Below are positions 30,491-40,032 of a stretch of DNA of 64,000 nt, one piece after another (positions within the stretch are counted from its first letter, which is position 1; each line of letters begins with the position of its first letter). Where the stretch lies: assembly GCF_016615815.1 (NCBI RefSeq), contig NZ_CP067112.1, forward strand, positions 434,001 through 498,000, read 5' to 3'. The position numbers and the translations under genes are program-made. The DNA comes from Luteimonas sp. MC1572. Lineage in GTDB: Bacteria; Pseudomonadota; Gammaproteobacteria; Xanthomonadales; Xanthomonadaceae. A model generated the notes under the pieces. That model saw only the letters and a program-made list of their open reading frames with translations, was not told the origin of the DNA and did no database searches.

Positions 30491-31043
30491 GGTCGTCGTC
30501 GAGGAAGGCCTGCAGGAAGGCCCGCGCGCGCTCCCATTCGCGCTGCGCGGTGCGCTCGGAGATGCCGAGCAGGGTGGCGACTTCGGCGAATTCCAGGCCT
30601 CCGAAGTAGCGAAGCTCGACCACCTGGCGGCGTTGCGTGCTGATCGCGTCCAGCGCCTCCAGGCCTTCGTGCAGGGCGAGGATGGCGGTGTCGGCGACCG
30701 GAGCTGCCGGGAACTGATCGTCCAGCTCGACGTGGGCCAGGCCGCTGCCACGCTTCTGCGCGGATCCGCTGCGGGCGTTCTCCACCATGATCCAGCGCAG
30801 CGCCTGGGCCGCGGCGGCGAAGAAGTGCCGGCGATCGGCGAGGCGCAGGTTGTTGCTGCCGGTGACGCGCAGGAACAGCTCGTGGACCAGGACGGTGGGG
30901 CTGAGGGTGGCGTCGTGGCCGCGCAGCCGCGAGCGCGCCATGCGCCTGAGTTCGGGGTACAGCGCTTCGAACACCGCACCCAGGCGCTCGGGCTCGCCAT
31001 TGCGCGCGTCGGCAAGCAGTTGAGTGATATCCGTTTCGACCAC
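30471..31043 (-). CDS. ECF-type RNA polymerase sigma factor
   Basis: 190 residues, of the ECF group annotated as sigma-70 family TIGR02999: region 2 (about residues 20-95, SRLRGHDATLSPTVLVHELF) and region 4 (about 130-185, RRQVVELRYFGGLEFAEVATLLG). Start at the GTG at 31043, with GGGGAG 6 bases upstream, rather than farther-upstream codons. No anti-sigma gene is adjacent; the overlapping kinase gene may control it, as proposed for similar pairs (inference). Confidence 0.88.
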   Translation of the reverse strand: MVETDITQLLADARNGEPERLGAVFEALYPELRRMARSRLRGHDATLSPTVLVHELFLRVTGSNNLRLADRRHFFAAAAQALRWIMVENARSGSAQKRGSGLAHVELDDQFPAAPVADTAILALHEGLEALDAISTQRRQVVELRYFGGLEFAEVATLLGISERTAQREWERARAFLQAFLDDDHADRPA

Positions 31044-31165
31044 GCCGGCCTCCCCGCCTGGGCGCAAGCCCGCACCGTAGCAGCCACTCCGGGGGGTCGC
31101 CAGCCGTCATCCGGTCTTGCCGGCGGGATGCCACAATCGCGCCACCCGAATTTCGCTGGATTCCG

Positions 31166-32110
31166 ATGGCCGGTGCTTCGCTGCTCCTCCTGCTCGACGA
31201 CATCGCCGCCATCCTCGACGACGTCTCCATCCTCACCAAGGTGGCCGCCAAGAAGACGGCCGGCGTGCTCGGCGACGACCTGGCGCTGAACGCGCAGCAG
31301 GTGGCCGGGGTGCGCGCGCACCGCGAGCTGCCGGTGGTGTTCGCGGTGTTCAAGGGGTCGATGCTCAACAAGGCGATCCTGGTGCCGGCGGCGCTGGCGA
31401 TCAGCCTGTGGCTGCCGTGGCTGGTCACCCCGCTGATGATGATCGGCGGCGCCTACCTCTGTTACGAGGGCGTGGAAAAGCTGGCCCACAAGTTCCTGCA
31501 CAAGGAGGACGCGCCGCCGCCGCGCAACGATTCGCAGCGGCGCGCCGAGGCGGTGCTGGCGAAAGCGGCCGCCGCGCCGAACGAGGCGGACGTGCTCGCC
31601 AGCGAAAAGCAGAAGATCCGCGGTGCGATCCGCACCGACTTCATCCTCTCCGCCGAGATCATCGTGCTGTCGCTGGGCGTGGTGGCGGGTCAGCCGCTGC
31701 CGCAGCAGGTGACGGTGCTGGTGGTGATCGCGCTGGCCATGACCTTCGGTGTCTACGGCCTGGTCGCGGGCATCGTGAAGCTCGACGACGTCGGCCTGTG
31801 GCTGACCAAGAAGCCCGGGAAGGTCGCATGCATGGTCGGGCGCGGCCTGCTGTACGCCACGCCCTGGCTGATGAAGACGCTGTCGGTGCTCGGCACCGCG
31901 GCAATGTTCCTGGTCGGTGGCGGCATCCTGGTGCACTCGATTCCCGTGCTGCACCACGCGGTCGAGGCCCTCGGGCCGGACGGCTGGCTGGGTGCGATCG
32001 TCAGCGCGCTGTGCAATGCGCTGGTCGGCATCGCCGCCGGCGCGCTGGTGCTGGGCGCGGTGACGCTGTTCGGAAAGCTGCGCGGCAAGGCGCCGGAGCC
32101 GGCGCACTGA
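31166..32110 (+). CDS. DUF808 family membrane protein (YedI-like)
   Basis: 314 residues. N-terminal LLLLLDDIAAILDDVSILTKVAAKKT is the family hallmark, followed by four to five hydrophobic helices (about 75-95, 165-205, 230-255, 270-300). Function unknown; the family is a predicted inner-membrane transporter-like protein. Divergent from the ECF sigma gene; a CACAAT -10 box lies at 31132-31137. Confidence 0.85.
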   Translation: MAGASLLLLLDDIAAILDDVSILTKVAAKKTAGVLGDDLALNAQQVAGVRAHRELPVVFAVFKGSMLNKAILVPAALAISLWLPWLVTPLMMIGGAYLCYEGVEKLAHKFLHKEDAPPPRNDSQRRAEAVLAKAAAAPNEADVLASEKQKIRGAIRTDFILSAEIIVLSLGVVAGQPLPQQVTVLVVIALAMTFGVYGLVAGIVKLDDVGLWLTKKPGKVACMVGRGLLYATPWLMKTLSVLGTAAMFLVGGGILVHSIPVLHHAVEALGPDGWLGAIVSALCNALVGIAAGALVLGAVTLFGKLRGKAPEPAH

Positions 32111-32113
32111 AGC

Positions 32114-32119
32114 TATAGT
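32114..32119 (+). promoter_or_regulatory. -10 box of murG-like gene
   Basis: TATAGT lies 27 bases before the ATG at 32147 and just after the DUF808 stop, so the murG-like and FAD oxidoreductase genes probably have their own promoter. Confidence 0.4.
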
Positions 32120-32146
32120 CGGCACCCGCACCACATCCCGCATCCG

Positions 32147-33298
32147 ATGCCCGATCCGCACAACGCGCCGCGCCGCATCACTGTCGGCCTTGCCGCCGGT
32201 GGTACCGGAGGCCACCTCTTTCCGGCGGAGGCGCTGGCGCGCGAACTGCTGCGCCGTGGCCACGACGTCGTCATCTATACCGAGCGCCGTGGCGCGCAGT
32301 TCACGCGCGCGCTCGACGGCCTGCCGCACGTGGTGCTGCCGGCGCGCAGCCTGGCCGGCGGTGCAGGCGGCAAGCTGGCGGCGGCGGCAGTGATCGCGCG
32401 TGCCACGCTGGCCGCGCGCGCCGACATGAAGCGCCGCGGCGTGCGCCTGCTCGCGGGCTTCGGTGGCTATCCGAGTTTCGCGCCGGCGCTGGCCGCGCGC
32501 AGCCTGGGCCTGCCGTTGCTGCTGCACGAGCAGGGCACGCGGCTGAGCATGGCCAATCGCCAGCTGCTGCGCTTCGCCACGCGCGTGGCGACCTCGTTCC
32601 CGGGCATCGCCGGCATCGACGCCGGGCGCGTGGTGGAAACCGGCAATCCGGTGCGCGCGGAGATCCTTGCCGCCGCCGGCGCACCGTATCCGTCGCTGGA
32701 TGCCGGGGCGCCGCTGCGCCTGCTGGTCGTTGGCGGTAGCCAGGGCGCCGCCGTGTTCGGGCGCGTGGTGCCGGCGGCCCTGCTGGCGCTGCCCGAAACG
32801 CTGCGCCGACGCCTCCAGGTAGCGCTGCAGTACCGCGGCGACGATGCGGCCACCGTGGCCGCAGATCTGCAGGCAGCCGGCATCGACGCCGAGGTGCGGC
32901 CGTTCTTCGACGACATGGCGGCGCGGCTGCGCGATGCGCACCTCGTGCTCACCCGCGCCGGCGCCACCACCATCGCCGACCTGCTGGTGGTCGGACGCCC
33001 GGCGATCTTCGTGCCGATCCCGCAGGGCGGTTCGCGCGAGGAGCAGCGCGGCAATGCCGATGCGCTGGAGCGGCTGGGGGCCGGATGGAGCATGCCGGAA
33101 CCGGACATGTTCACGGCAGAGACCCTGTCCGCGCGCCTCATGCAGTTGTTCGCGGATGCCGCGACGCTGCCGCGCGCTGCCGCAGCGGCAGCGGCATTGG
33201 GCCGGCCCGATGCTGCCGCGCGCCTGGCGGATGTGGTCGAGGCGCTGCTGCGGTCGCCCGTCGACAGCGCGACCCGTCGCACGCAGGCGGGGGGCTGA
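32147..33298 (+). CDS. MurG-like N-acetylglucosaminyltransferase
   Basis: 383 residues, GT28 family. N-terminal AAGGTGGHLFPA binds lipid, and the GGSQGA motif and C-terminal GATTIADLLVVGRP match MurG. The donor-site DxQxxNA of canonical MurG appears as EEQRGNA, preceded by an unusual Pro-Gln-Gly-Gly-Ser insert. MurG makes lipid II in peptidoglycan synthesis, but its gene normally sits in the dcw cluster, absent here. This may be a second MurG-type transferase or a relocated murG. It is followed 5 bases later by an FAD oxidoreductase gene. Confidence 0.8.
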   Translation: MPDPHNAPRRITVGLAAGGTGGHLFPAEALARELLRRGHDVVIYTERRGAQFTRALDGLPHVVLPARSLAGGAGGKLAAAAVIARATLAARADMKRRGVRLLAGFGGYPSFAPALAARSLGLPLLLHEQGTRLSMANRQLLRFATRVATSFPGIAGIDAGRVVETGNPVRAEILAAAGAPYPSLDAGAPLRLLVVGGSQGAAVFGRVVPAALLALPETLRRRLQVALQYRGDDAATVAADLQAAGIDAEVRPFFDDMAARLRDAHLVLTRAGATTIADLLVVGRPAIFVPIPQGGSREEQRGNADALERLGAGWSMPEPDMFTAETLSARLMQLFADAATLPRAAAAAAALGRPDAAARLADVVEALLRSPVDSATRRTQAGG

Positions 33299-33303
33299 TC
33301 ACG

Positions 33304-34917
33304 GTGGCCGCCGACACGCAGGAAGTGCTGATCGTCGGCGGCGGCCATAACGGCCTGGTCTGTGCCGCCTACCTCGCGGGTGCCGGCCTCAAGGTCCGCG
33401 TGCTCGAGCGCCGCGGCATCGTCGGCGGCGCCGCGGTCACCGAGGAGTTCCATCCCGGCTTCCGCAACTCGGTGGCCAGCTACACCGTCAGCCTGTTGAA
33501 CCCGCGCGTGATCGCCGACCTGCGCCTGGCGGCGCACGGCCTGCGCGTGGTCGAGCGGCCGTACTCCAACTTCCTGCCGCTGCCCGATGGCCGCGCGTTC
33601 CGCCTCGGCGGCGAGCACGGCACGGCCGAAGTGGCGAAGTGGTCGGCGCGCGATGCGCAGCGGCTGCCTGGGTACTACGCCATGCTCGACCGCGTGGTGG
33701 TGGTGCTGCGCCAGCTGATGCTGGAAACACCACCCAACGTATCCGACGGCTTCGTGCTGGCCGACTGGCTGGCATCGCTGACCGTGGCGCGGCGCCTGAA
33801 ATCGCTGGACATGCGCGGCCGCCGCGACCTGCTCGACCTGTTCACCAAGTCGGCGGGCGAGCTGCTCGATGCCTGGTTCGAATCGGAACCGCTGAAGGCG
33901 GCTCTGGGTTGGGACTCGGTGGTCGGCAACTTCGCCAGCCCGTACACGCCCGGCAGCGCCTACGTGCTGCTGCACCACGTGTTCGGCGAGGTGAACGGCA
34001 AGCAGGGTGCCTGGGGCCATGCGATCGGCGGCATGGGCGCGATCAGCGACGCGATCGCGGCCGAGTGCGCGGCGCGCGGCGTGGTGGTCGATACCGACGC
34101 CGAGGTCGCCGAGGTGCTGGTGGAGCAGGGCCGCGCGGTCGGCGTGGCGCTGGCCGATGGCCGCGAGCTCCGCGCGCGCGTGGTCGCCAGCAGCCTCAAC
34201 CCCAAGCTGCTGTACACCCGGCTGATCGCGCGCGAACACCTCGACGACGACACCGCCGAGCGCATTGCCCGCTACCGCTGCGGGTCGGGCACGTTCCGGA
34301 TGAACGTGGCGCTGTCGGAGCTGCCGGACTTCAGCGCCGCACCCGGCACCGCGCTGCAGCCGCATCACCAGAGCGGAATCCTGATTGGCCCCTCGCTGCG
34401 CTATTTCGAGCAGGCCTACTTCGACGCCCGCTCGAAGGAGCACAATGCCGGCTGGGCGCGCGAACCGATCGTCGAGCTGGTGATTTCCTCGACGCTCGAT
34501 GCCAGCCTCGCGCCGCCGGGAGCGCACGTCGCCAGCCTGTTCTGCCAGCACGTGAACCCGGAGGTCGACGGGGGCTGGGACGCGCACCGCGACACCGTGG
34601 CGCGGCTGATGATCGACACCGTCGATGCGCAGGCGCCGAACTTCCGCGCCAGCGTGCTCGGCTACGAGGCGCTGACGCCGCTGGACCTCGAGCGCCGCTT
34701 CGGCCTGGTGGGCGGCGACATCTTCCACGGCAGCCTGGGGCTCGACCAGCTGTTCGCGGCACGGCCACTGCTCGGCCAGGGCAACTACCGTGGCGCGTTG
34801 GCGGGGCTGTACCTGTGCGGTTCCGGTACGCATCCGGGGGGCGGCGTGACCGGCTTGCCGGGGCGCAATGCCGCGCGCGAGATCGCCCGCGACCTGGGGC
34901 GTCGCATCCCCGGTTGA
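33304..34917 (+). CDS. Phytoene-desaturase-like FAD oxidoreductase (PYROXD2-like)
   Basis: 537 residues. N-terminal dinucleotide fold LIVGGGHNGLVCAAYLAGAG and the C-terminal FAD contact CGSGTHPGGGVTGLPG define the flavin amine oxidase/phytoene dehydrogenase superfamily. The closest familiar type is the NAD(P)/FAD oxidoreductase resembling human PYROXD2; substrate unknown. Start at the GTG at 33304, preceded by a GGCGGGGGG run. Follows the murG-like gene by 5 bases and is probably cotranscribed. No carotenoid genes are nearby. Confidence 0.82.
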   Translation: MAADTQEVLIVGGGHNGLVCAAYLAGAGLKVRVLERRGIVGGAAVTEEFHPGFRNSVASYTVSLLNPRVIADLRLAAHGLRVVERPYSNFLPLPDGRAFRLGGEHGTAEVAKWSARDAQRLPGYYAMLDRVVVVLRQLMLETPPNVSDGFVLADWLASLTVARRLKSLDMRGRRDLLDLFTKSAGELLDAWFESEPLKAALGWDSVVGNFASPYTPGSAYVLLHHVFGEVNGKQGAWGHAIGGMGAISDAIAAECAARGVVVDTDAEVAEVLVEQGRAVGVALADGRELRARVVASSLNPKLLYTRLIAREHLDDDTAERIARYRCGSGTFRMNVALSELPDFSAAPGTALQPHHQSGILIGPSLRYFEQAYFDARSKEHNAGWAREPIVELVISSTLDASLAPPGAHVASLFCQHVNPEVDGGWDAHRDTVARLMIDTVDAQAPNFRASVLGYEALTPLDLERRFGLVGGDIFHGSLGLDQLFAARPLLGQGNYRGALAGLYLCGSGTHPGGGVTGLPGRNAAREIARDLGRRIPG

Positions 34918-34923
34918 AGCTTC

Positions 34924-34960
34924 CCGGGCATTCAATTCATGAACTGCCCGGTTTCATTTT
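34924..34960 (+). terminator. Terminator after FAD oxidoreductase gene
   Basis: CCGGGCA/TGCCCGG stem, extended inward by TTCA/TGAA, followed by TTTCATTTT, immediately after the stop codon. Confidence 0.75.
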
Positions 34961-34986
34961 GCAGCGCAGCGTGCAAGTTGCATAAC

Positions 34987-35064
34987 GCTTCCTTCACGAT
35001 CGACCTGCACCCGACGTGGGGGAGGGAGCAAAGCCCGAAGCGGTTCGCCGCTTCGGGCTTTTTT
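34987..35064 (+). ncRNA. Candidate small RNA ending in a strong terminator
   Basis: A stem formed by GCTTCCTTCACG with CGTG and GAGGGAGC (34987-35029) is followed by a perfect 13-base terminator hairpin and T-run (35031-35064). The unit lies between two other terminator or promoter elements and no gene. A weak promoter, TTGCAG-N16-CATAAC (34959-34986), precedes it, though its -10 is close to the first stem. No family recognised. Confidence 0.35.
35031..35064 (+). terminator. Strong Rho-independent terminator
   Basis: AAGCCCGAAGCGG-TTCG-CCGCTTCGGGCTT plus TTTT: 13 perfect base pairs, UUCG tetraloop, U-tract. Confidence 0.9.
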
Positions 35065-35176
35065 ATGTTTCCGCTCCTGCGCGCGGGCGCCAGGTACCAA
35101 TGCCCTTGAGGGCTCATGTCCGCCGGCCACCACAGGGCGCTAGAGGGTCAGGCGTTTGTACCGCCCGCGCCGATGC

Positions 35177-35182
35177 CACAAT
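35177..35182 (+). promoter_or_regulatory. -10 box, leaderless promoter of glnE
   Basis: CACAAT ends 6 bases before the GTG at 35189, so transcription would begin at the start codon. No Shine-Dalgarno is present. Confidence 0.4.
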
Positions 35183-35188
35183 CCCCGC

Positions 35189-37978
35189 GTGAACCCGGTC
35201 TCCGACATGCTTGCTGACGTGCGCCTTGGCGACCATGTCGACCGCCTGCTGGCGCGCCTTCCGGACGGGCTTGGCGAGCGCGGCGGCGATGCGCTGCGCC
35301 GCGTGGCGATCGCCAGCGACTTTGCGGCCGAGGTGTTCGCAAGGCAGCCCGAGGTGCTGGCGCGGCTGATCGACGCGCAGGATGCGCCCGCCCTGCCGCT
35401 GCCAGCCCTGGTCGCAGGCGCGCAGGCTGAATGGCCGGCGCTGCTGCGCCGGTATCGGACCGCGGAGTCTGCGCGGCTGGTGTGGCGCGACGTGCTCGGG
35501 CTGGATTCGGTGGGCGACACCCTGGCGGCGACCACCCGTCTGGCGGAGGACTGCCTGCAACTGGGGTTGGCGGCGCTGGAAGAGCAGTTCGAGCAGCGCC
35601 ACGGACGGGTGCGCGACGCCGACGGCCGCGCGGTGCGGCTGGTGGTGTACGCGCTCGGCAAGCTCGGCGGGGGCGAACTCAACTTCAGCTCCGATGTCGA
35701 TCTTGTCTACGCCTACGCGGCGGGCGGCGAGAGCGACGGCGCGCGCCCGCTGGCGGCCGAGGACTACTTCGCCCGCCTGGGCCAAGCGCTGGCGAGGCTG
35801 CTCGACGAGCCGACCGGCGACGGCTTCTGCCATCGCGTCGACCTGCGCCTGCGCCCGTTCGGCAACGCCGGGCGCATCGCGCTCAGCTTCGCGGCGATGG
35901 AGCTGTACTTCCAGCGCGAAGGCCGCGACTGGGAGCGCTATGCCTGGCAGAAGGCGCGGCCGGTGGCGGGCGACATCGCCGCCGGCGAGGCGTTCCTGGC
36001 CACGCTGCGGCCGTTCGTCTACCGGCGCTATCTCGATTACGGCGCGCTGGAAGGCCTGCGCGACATGAAGCAGGCGATCGCCGCCGAGGTCGCGCGCAAG
36101 GATCTGGCCGACGACATCAAGCGCGGGCCGGGCGGCATCCGCGAGATCGAATTCCTGGTGCAGGCGCTGCAGCTGATCCGCGGCGGCCACGAACCGGCGC
36201 TGCGCGGCCGCCGCCTGCTGCCGATGCTCGAGGCGCTGTGCGCGTCGCGGCAGGTCGCCCCGCAGGCGGCCGCCGACCTTGCCGACGCCTACCTGTTCCT
36301 GCGCCGGGTGGAGAACCGCCTGCAGATGCTGCGCGATGCGCAGACGCACGTCCTGCCCGATGACGGCTTCGACCGCCTGCGCGTCGCGCGCGGGCTTGGT
36401 CATGACGGCTGGCCGGCGCTTGCCGCGGAGCTCGAGGCGCATCGCGCGCGCGTCGCTGCGGAATTCGACGCACTGCTGGCGCAGCGTCGCGCGCAGCCTG
36501 GTGTCGACAGCGACATCGCGGGCTACTGGCGCGCGCTGCCCGATGCCGGCACGGCCGATGTGCTCGCCGCCGCCGGCTATGGCGATGCCGCCGAAGTCGA
36601 CGCGGCGCTGCGCGATTTCGCACGTTCGCCGAGCGTGCGCGACCTGTCCGATGCCGCGCGCGCACGCCTCGACCGGGTCATGCCGCTGCTGCTGCAGGCC
36701 AGCGCGCCCGCCGACCGCCCGCTGCAGGCGGTGCGCCGCCTGTTGGCGCTGCTGCACAACATCCTGCGACGTCCCAGTTACCTGGCGCTGCTCGACGAGC
36801 AGCCGGTGGCGCTCGCACGCCTCAACGGCCTGGTGGCGCGCAGCGCATTCCTCGCCGAGCGCGTCGCTGCGCACCCGTTGCTGCTCGACGAGCTGCTGGA
36901 CGCACGCGTGGAAGGCCCGTTGCCCGGGCGCGCGCAGCTCGACGCCGCCTGCCGCGTGGCGCTGCAGCGCGACGACATCGAGGCGGCGCTGTTCGCGCTC
37001 AACGAAACCCGCCAGGCGCTCAGCTTCCGCATCGCGCTGGCCACGCTCGATGACCGCCAGCCGGCGCCGGACAGCACCCGCCAGCTGTCCTGGCTCGCCG
37101 ATGCGGTCGTGGCGGTGGTGATCGCGCTGGCGCGACGCGAGATGCAGGCTGCGCACGGCGACATCGCCGGCGCGCGGTTCGCGGCGATCGGCTACGGCAG
37201 CCTCGGCGGCGAGGAGCTCGGCATCGGCTCCGACCTCGACCTGGTGTTCCTGTACGAGGCGCCGGCCGATGCCCATTCCGACGGCGCACGCAGCGTGGAC
37301 GCCGGGCGCTGGTTCGCGCGCCTGGCGCAGAAGGTCGTGGCGCTGCTCGGCACCAGTACCGGTGCGGGCCGCCTGTACGAGGTCGATGTGCGCCTGCGCC
37401 CGGATGGCGCCAGCGGCCTGCTGGTCTCGTCGCTGGCCAGCTACGGCGAGTACCAGCGCACCCGCGCCTGGACGTGGGAGCACCAGGCGCTGGTGCGCGC
37501 GCGCTGCGTGTCCGGCGATGTCGACCTGTGCGCGGCGTTCGAGCATGTGCGCACTGCGGCGCTGGCGCAGCCGCGCGATCCCGCGGTGCTGTTCACCGAT
37601 GTCGCCGCGATGCGCGCGCGCATGCGCGGCGAGCTCGATCGCGGCAGCGCCGCCCGTTTCGACCTCAAGCAGGGCGGAGGCGGGCTGGTGGACCTGGAGT
37701 TCCTGCTGCAGGCGCTGGTGCTGCGCGAAGCTGCCGCGCGTCCGGCGCTGCTGGTGCCGCGCGCCACGCCGGAGCTGATCGCGGCGTGTCGTCGCGAGGG
37801 CCTGCTGGATGATGCGACCGCCGCGCAGCTGACCGATGCGCACGCCACGCTCGTGGCGATGGGGCTGGCATGCACGCTGGACCGCCGCGCGCGGCTGGTG
37901 GACGACAGCCCCGAGCTGCAGGCTGCGCGCGATGCGATCCGCGCCGCCACGCGTGCGGCCGGGCTCGCGTTCGGTTAG
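35189..37978 (+). CDS. glnE: Glutamine synthetase adenylyltransferase/adenylyl-removing enzyme
   Basis: 929 residues. Controls glutamine synthetase by adding or removing AMP in response to PII. Two nucleotidyltransferase domains are seen: [19 protein letters not shown] (about residues 157-175, adenylyl-removing) and [20 protein letters not shown] (about 670-690, adenylylating), each with the metal-binding Asp pair. The GTG at 35189 is chosen because a -10 box lies just before it; the ATG at 35207 is the alternative. Its stop shares four bases with that of the convergent purC. Confidence 0.96.
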   Translation: MNPVSDMLADVRLGDHVDRLLARLPDGLGERGGDALRRVAIASDFAAEVFARQPEVLARLIDAQDAPALPLPALVAGAQAEWPALLRRYRTAESARLVWRDVLGLDSVGDTLAATTRLAEDCLQLGLAALEEQFEQRHGRVRDADGRAVRLVVYALGKLGGGELNFSSDVDLVYAYAAGGESDGARPLAAEDYFARLGQALARLLDEPTGDGFCHRVDLRLRPFGNAGRIALSFAAMELYFQREGRDWERYAWQKARPVAGDIAAGEAFLATLRPFVYRRYLDYGALEGLRDMKQAIAAEVARKDLADDIKRGPGGIREIEFLVQALQLIRGGHEPALRGRRLLPMLEALCASRQVAPQAAADLADAYLFLRRVENRLQMLRDAQTHVLPDDGFDRLRVARGLGHDGWPALAAELEAHRARVAAEFDALLAQRRAQPGVDSDIAGYWRALPDAGTADVLAAAGYGDAAEVDAALRDFARSPSVRDLSDAARARLDRVMPLLLQASAPADRPLQAVRRLLALLHNILRRPSYLALLDEQPVALARLNGLVARSAFLAERVAAHPLLLDELLDARVEGPLPGRAQLDAACRVALQRDDIEAALFALNETRQALSFRIALATLDDRQPAPDSTRQLSWLADAVVAVVIALARREMQAAHGDIAGARFAAIGYGSLGGEELGIGSDLDLVFLYEAPADAHSDGARSVDAGRWFARLAQKVVALLGTSTGAGRLYEVDVRLRPDGASGLLVSSLASYGEYQRTRAWTWEHQALVRARCVSGDVDLCAAFEHVRTAALAQPRDPAVLFTDVAAMRARMRGELDRGSAARFDLKQGGGGLVDLEFLLQALVLREAAARPALLVPRATPELIAACRREGLLDDATAAQLTDAHATLVAMGLACTLDRRARLVDDSPELQAARDAIRAATRAAGLAFG

Positions 37979-38904
37979 GCCGCCGCGTCGATGCTGATCC
38001 CGGCCAGCCGCTGCAGCGCTTCGGCGTACTTCTCGCGGGTGCGTGCGATGACGTCCGCCGGCAGCGATGGCCCGGGCGCGGTCTTGTCCCAGCCCTGCGC
38101 CTCCAGCCAGTCGCGCACGAACTGCTTGTCGTAGCTCGGCGGGCTGGTGCCGACTTCGTAGGCATCCGCCGGCCAGTAGCGCGACGAGTCGGGCGTGAGC
38201 ATCTCGTCCATCACGTACAGGCGGCCGTCGGCGTCGGTGCCGAATTCGAACTTGGTGTCGGCGAGGATGATCCCGCGCCCGGCGGCATGCTCCGCGGCGA
38301 AGGCGTACAGCCGCAGCGTGGCGTCGCGCACCTGCTCGGCAAGCTCGGCGCCCACCTTGTGCACCATCGTGTCGAAGTCGATGTTCTCGTCGTGGTCGCC
38401 GGCGGCGGCCTTGGTGGACGGGGTGAAGATCGGCTGTGGCAGGCGTTCGGCCTGGCGCAGGCCATCGGGCAGGGTGATGCCGCTGATGCGGCCGGTGCGG
38501 CGGTAGTCGTTCCAGCCGCTGCCGATCAGGTAGCCGCGGGCGATGGCCTCCACCGGCACCGGTTTCAGGCGCCGCGTCACCACCGAGCGCTGCAGGTAGG
38601 GCGCGGGATCCACGCCGGCCGGCAGCACGCTGGCCACGTCGATGCCGGTGAGGTGGTTGCGCATCAGGTGTTCGGTCTTGTCGAACCAGAAGTTCGACAC
38701 CTGGCAGAGCATCTCGCCCTTGCCGGGGATCGGGTCGGGCAGGACCACGTCGAATGCGCTCAGCCGGTCGCTGGCCACGATCAGCAGCAGCGGGCCGAAC
38801 GCCTCGGGGCCGGAGCCGGGAGGCAGCTCGTAGACATCGCGGACCTTGCCGCGGTGGAGCAGGTTGAGGCCGGGGAGGCGGGCTTCGAGCAGGGTCGTTG
38901 CCAT
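37975..38904 (-). CDS. purC: Phosphoribosylaminoimidazole-succinocarboxamide synthase
   Basis: 309 residues, the longer form of the family found in many Xanthomonads. Joins aspartate to CAIR. Motifs: HRGKVRDVY near the N-terminus, ASDRLSAFD, the SAICAR signature [11 protein letters not shown], and LADTKFEFG. Start at the ATG at 38904. It converges on glnE with a 4-base stop overlap (TTAG) and is divergent from the J-domain gene. Confidence 0.97.
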   Translation of the reverse strand: MATTLLEARLPGLNLLHRGKVRDVYELPPGSGPEAFGPLLLIVASDRLSAFDVVLPDPIPGKGEMLCQVSNFWFDKTEHLMRNHLTGIDVASVLPAGVDPAPYLQRSVVTRRLKPVPVEAIARGYLIGSGWNDYRRTGRISGITLPDGLRQAERLPQPIFTPSTKAAAGDHDENIDFDTMVHKVGAELAEQVRDATLRLYAFAAEHAAGRGIILADTKFEFGTDADGRLYVMDEMLTPDSSRYWPADAYEVGTSPPSYDKQFVRDWLEAQGWDKTAPGPSLPADVIARTREKYAEALQRLAGISIDAAA

Positions 38905-38969
38905 CGTGTCGGGTCGCAGCCGTCGGGCGGGCATTGTAGCGATGACGGCGTCGCGGTGCCGGGGGACGG

Positions 38970-38975
38970 TAGAAT
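38970..38975 (+). promoter_or_regulatory. -10 box, leaderless promoter of J-domain gene
   Basis: TAGAAT lies 7 bases before the ATG at 38983 with no Shine-Dalgarno. Confidence 0.45.
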
Positions 38976-38982
38976 CACGCGC

Positions 38983-39312
38983 ATGACACGCTGGTACGGA
39001 AAACTCCTGGGCTTCATCGCCGGCTGGCTGCTGCTGCGCCACCCGGCCGGCGGGCTGATCGGCCTGCTGATCGGCCACGCCTTCGACAGCGACTGGTTCC
39101 GGCGCCCGACCGACAACGCCTATGGCGTGCTGGGCCTGGGGCCGGACGCCAGCGACGCCGACGTCGACCGCGCCTACCGGCGGCTGATCGCGCAGTACCA
39201 CCCCGACCGCCTCGGCGGCGCCGCCGAGGAGCTGCGCGAGCAGGCCGAGCGCCGCGCACGCGAGATCAACGGCGCCTACGACCGCATCCGCGCGCTGCGC
39301 AAATCGCGCTGA
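38983..39312 (+). CDS. Membrane-anchored J-domain protein (DjlA-like, short)
   Basis: 109 residues. An N-terminal helix with [11 protein letters not shown] is followed by a glycine-zipper-like stretch, [12 protein letters not shown], and a J domain (about residues 46-109) with the HPD motif in QYHPDRLGG. Resembles the ends of DjlA (membrane anchor and J domain) without the central TerB domain. Probably a DnaK recruiter at the inner membrane. Followed by rpe 48 bases later. Confidence 0.85.
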   Translation: MTRWYGKLLGFIAGWLLLRHPAGGLIGLLIGHAFDSDWFRRPTDNAYGVLGLGPDASDADVDRAYRRLIAQYHPDRLGGAAEELREQAERRAREINGAYDRIRALRKSR

Positions 39313-39360
39313 CCGCGGGACGGCCGCCGCACCGCATCCTTCCCCCTGTCCGGATACGCC

Positions 39361-40032
39361 ATGCAACCGACCGTCATCGCCCCATCGATCCTTTCGGCGG
39401 ACTTCGCCCGCCTCGGCGAGGAGGTCGACAACGTGCTCGCCGCCGGCGCGGACTGGGTGCACTTCGACGTGATGGACAACCATTACGTGCCCAACCTCAC
39501 CATCGGCCCGCTGGTGTGTTCGGCGCTGCGCAAGCATGGCGTCACCGCGCCGATCGACGTGCACCTGATGGTGTCGCCGGTGGACCGCATCGTCGGCGAC
39601 TTCGCCGAGGCAGGCGCCACGCTGATCAGCTTCCACCCGGAGGCGAGCTCGCACGTGCACCGCACCGTCCAGCTGATCCGCGCCGCCGGCTGCAAGCCGG
39701 GCCTGGTGCTGAACCCGGCCACGCCGATCGAAGTGCTCGACTACGTGCTGGACGAGCTCGACCTGGTGCTGCTGATGTCGGTCAATCCGGGGTTTGGCGG
39801 CCAGGCCTTCATTCCGTCCGCGCTCGACAAGCTGCGCGCGGTGCGCAAGCGCATCGATGCCAGCGGCCGTGACATCCGCCTCGAGATCGACGGTGGCGTG
39901 AAGCCGGACAACATCGGCGCCATCGCCGCCGCCGGTGCCGACACCTTCGTCGCCGGCTCGGCGATCTTCAGCCAGCCCGACTACGCCGAGGTCATCGCGC
40001 GCATGCGCGCGCACGCCGCCGCGGGGACCTGA
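39361..40032 (+). CDS. rpe: Ribulose-phosphate 3-epimerase
   Basis: 223 residues, full length. Interconverts ribulose 5-phosphate and xylulose 5-phosphate. Conserved [22 protein letters not shown] with metal-binding His/Asp, and VNPGFGGQ are intact. Its TGA overlaps the ATG of the lipid kinase gene (TGATG), starting a coupled rpe-yegS-trpE run. Confidence 0.98.
   Translation: MQPTVIAPSILSADFARLGEEVDNVLAAGADWVHFDVMDNHYVPNLTIGPLVCSALRKHGVTAPIDVHLMVSPVDRIVGDFAEAGATLISFHPEASSHVHRTVQLIRAAGCKPGLVLNPATPIEVLDYVLDELDLVLLMSVNPGFGGQAFIPSALDKLRAVRKRIDASGRDIRLEIDGGVKPDNIGAIAAAGADTFVAGSAIFSQPDYAEVIARMRAHAAAGT

Noticed and set aside
30491..32941. In-frame upstream extension of the kinase gene to 1692 codons
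   Set aside because: The extension runs antisense or out of frame through DUF808, the murG-like gene and the ECF sigma gene; the kinase begins at 30490 with a normal N-terminus.
35114..37843. 909-codon open frame on the minus strand
   Set aside because: Antisense to glnE, whose two catalytic domains are intact.
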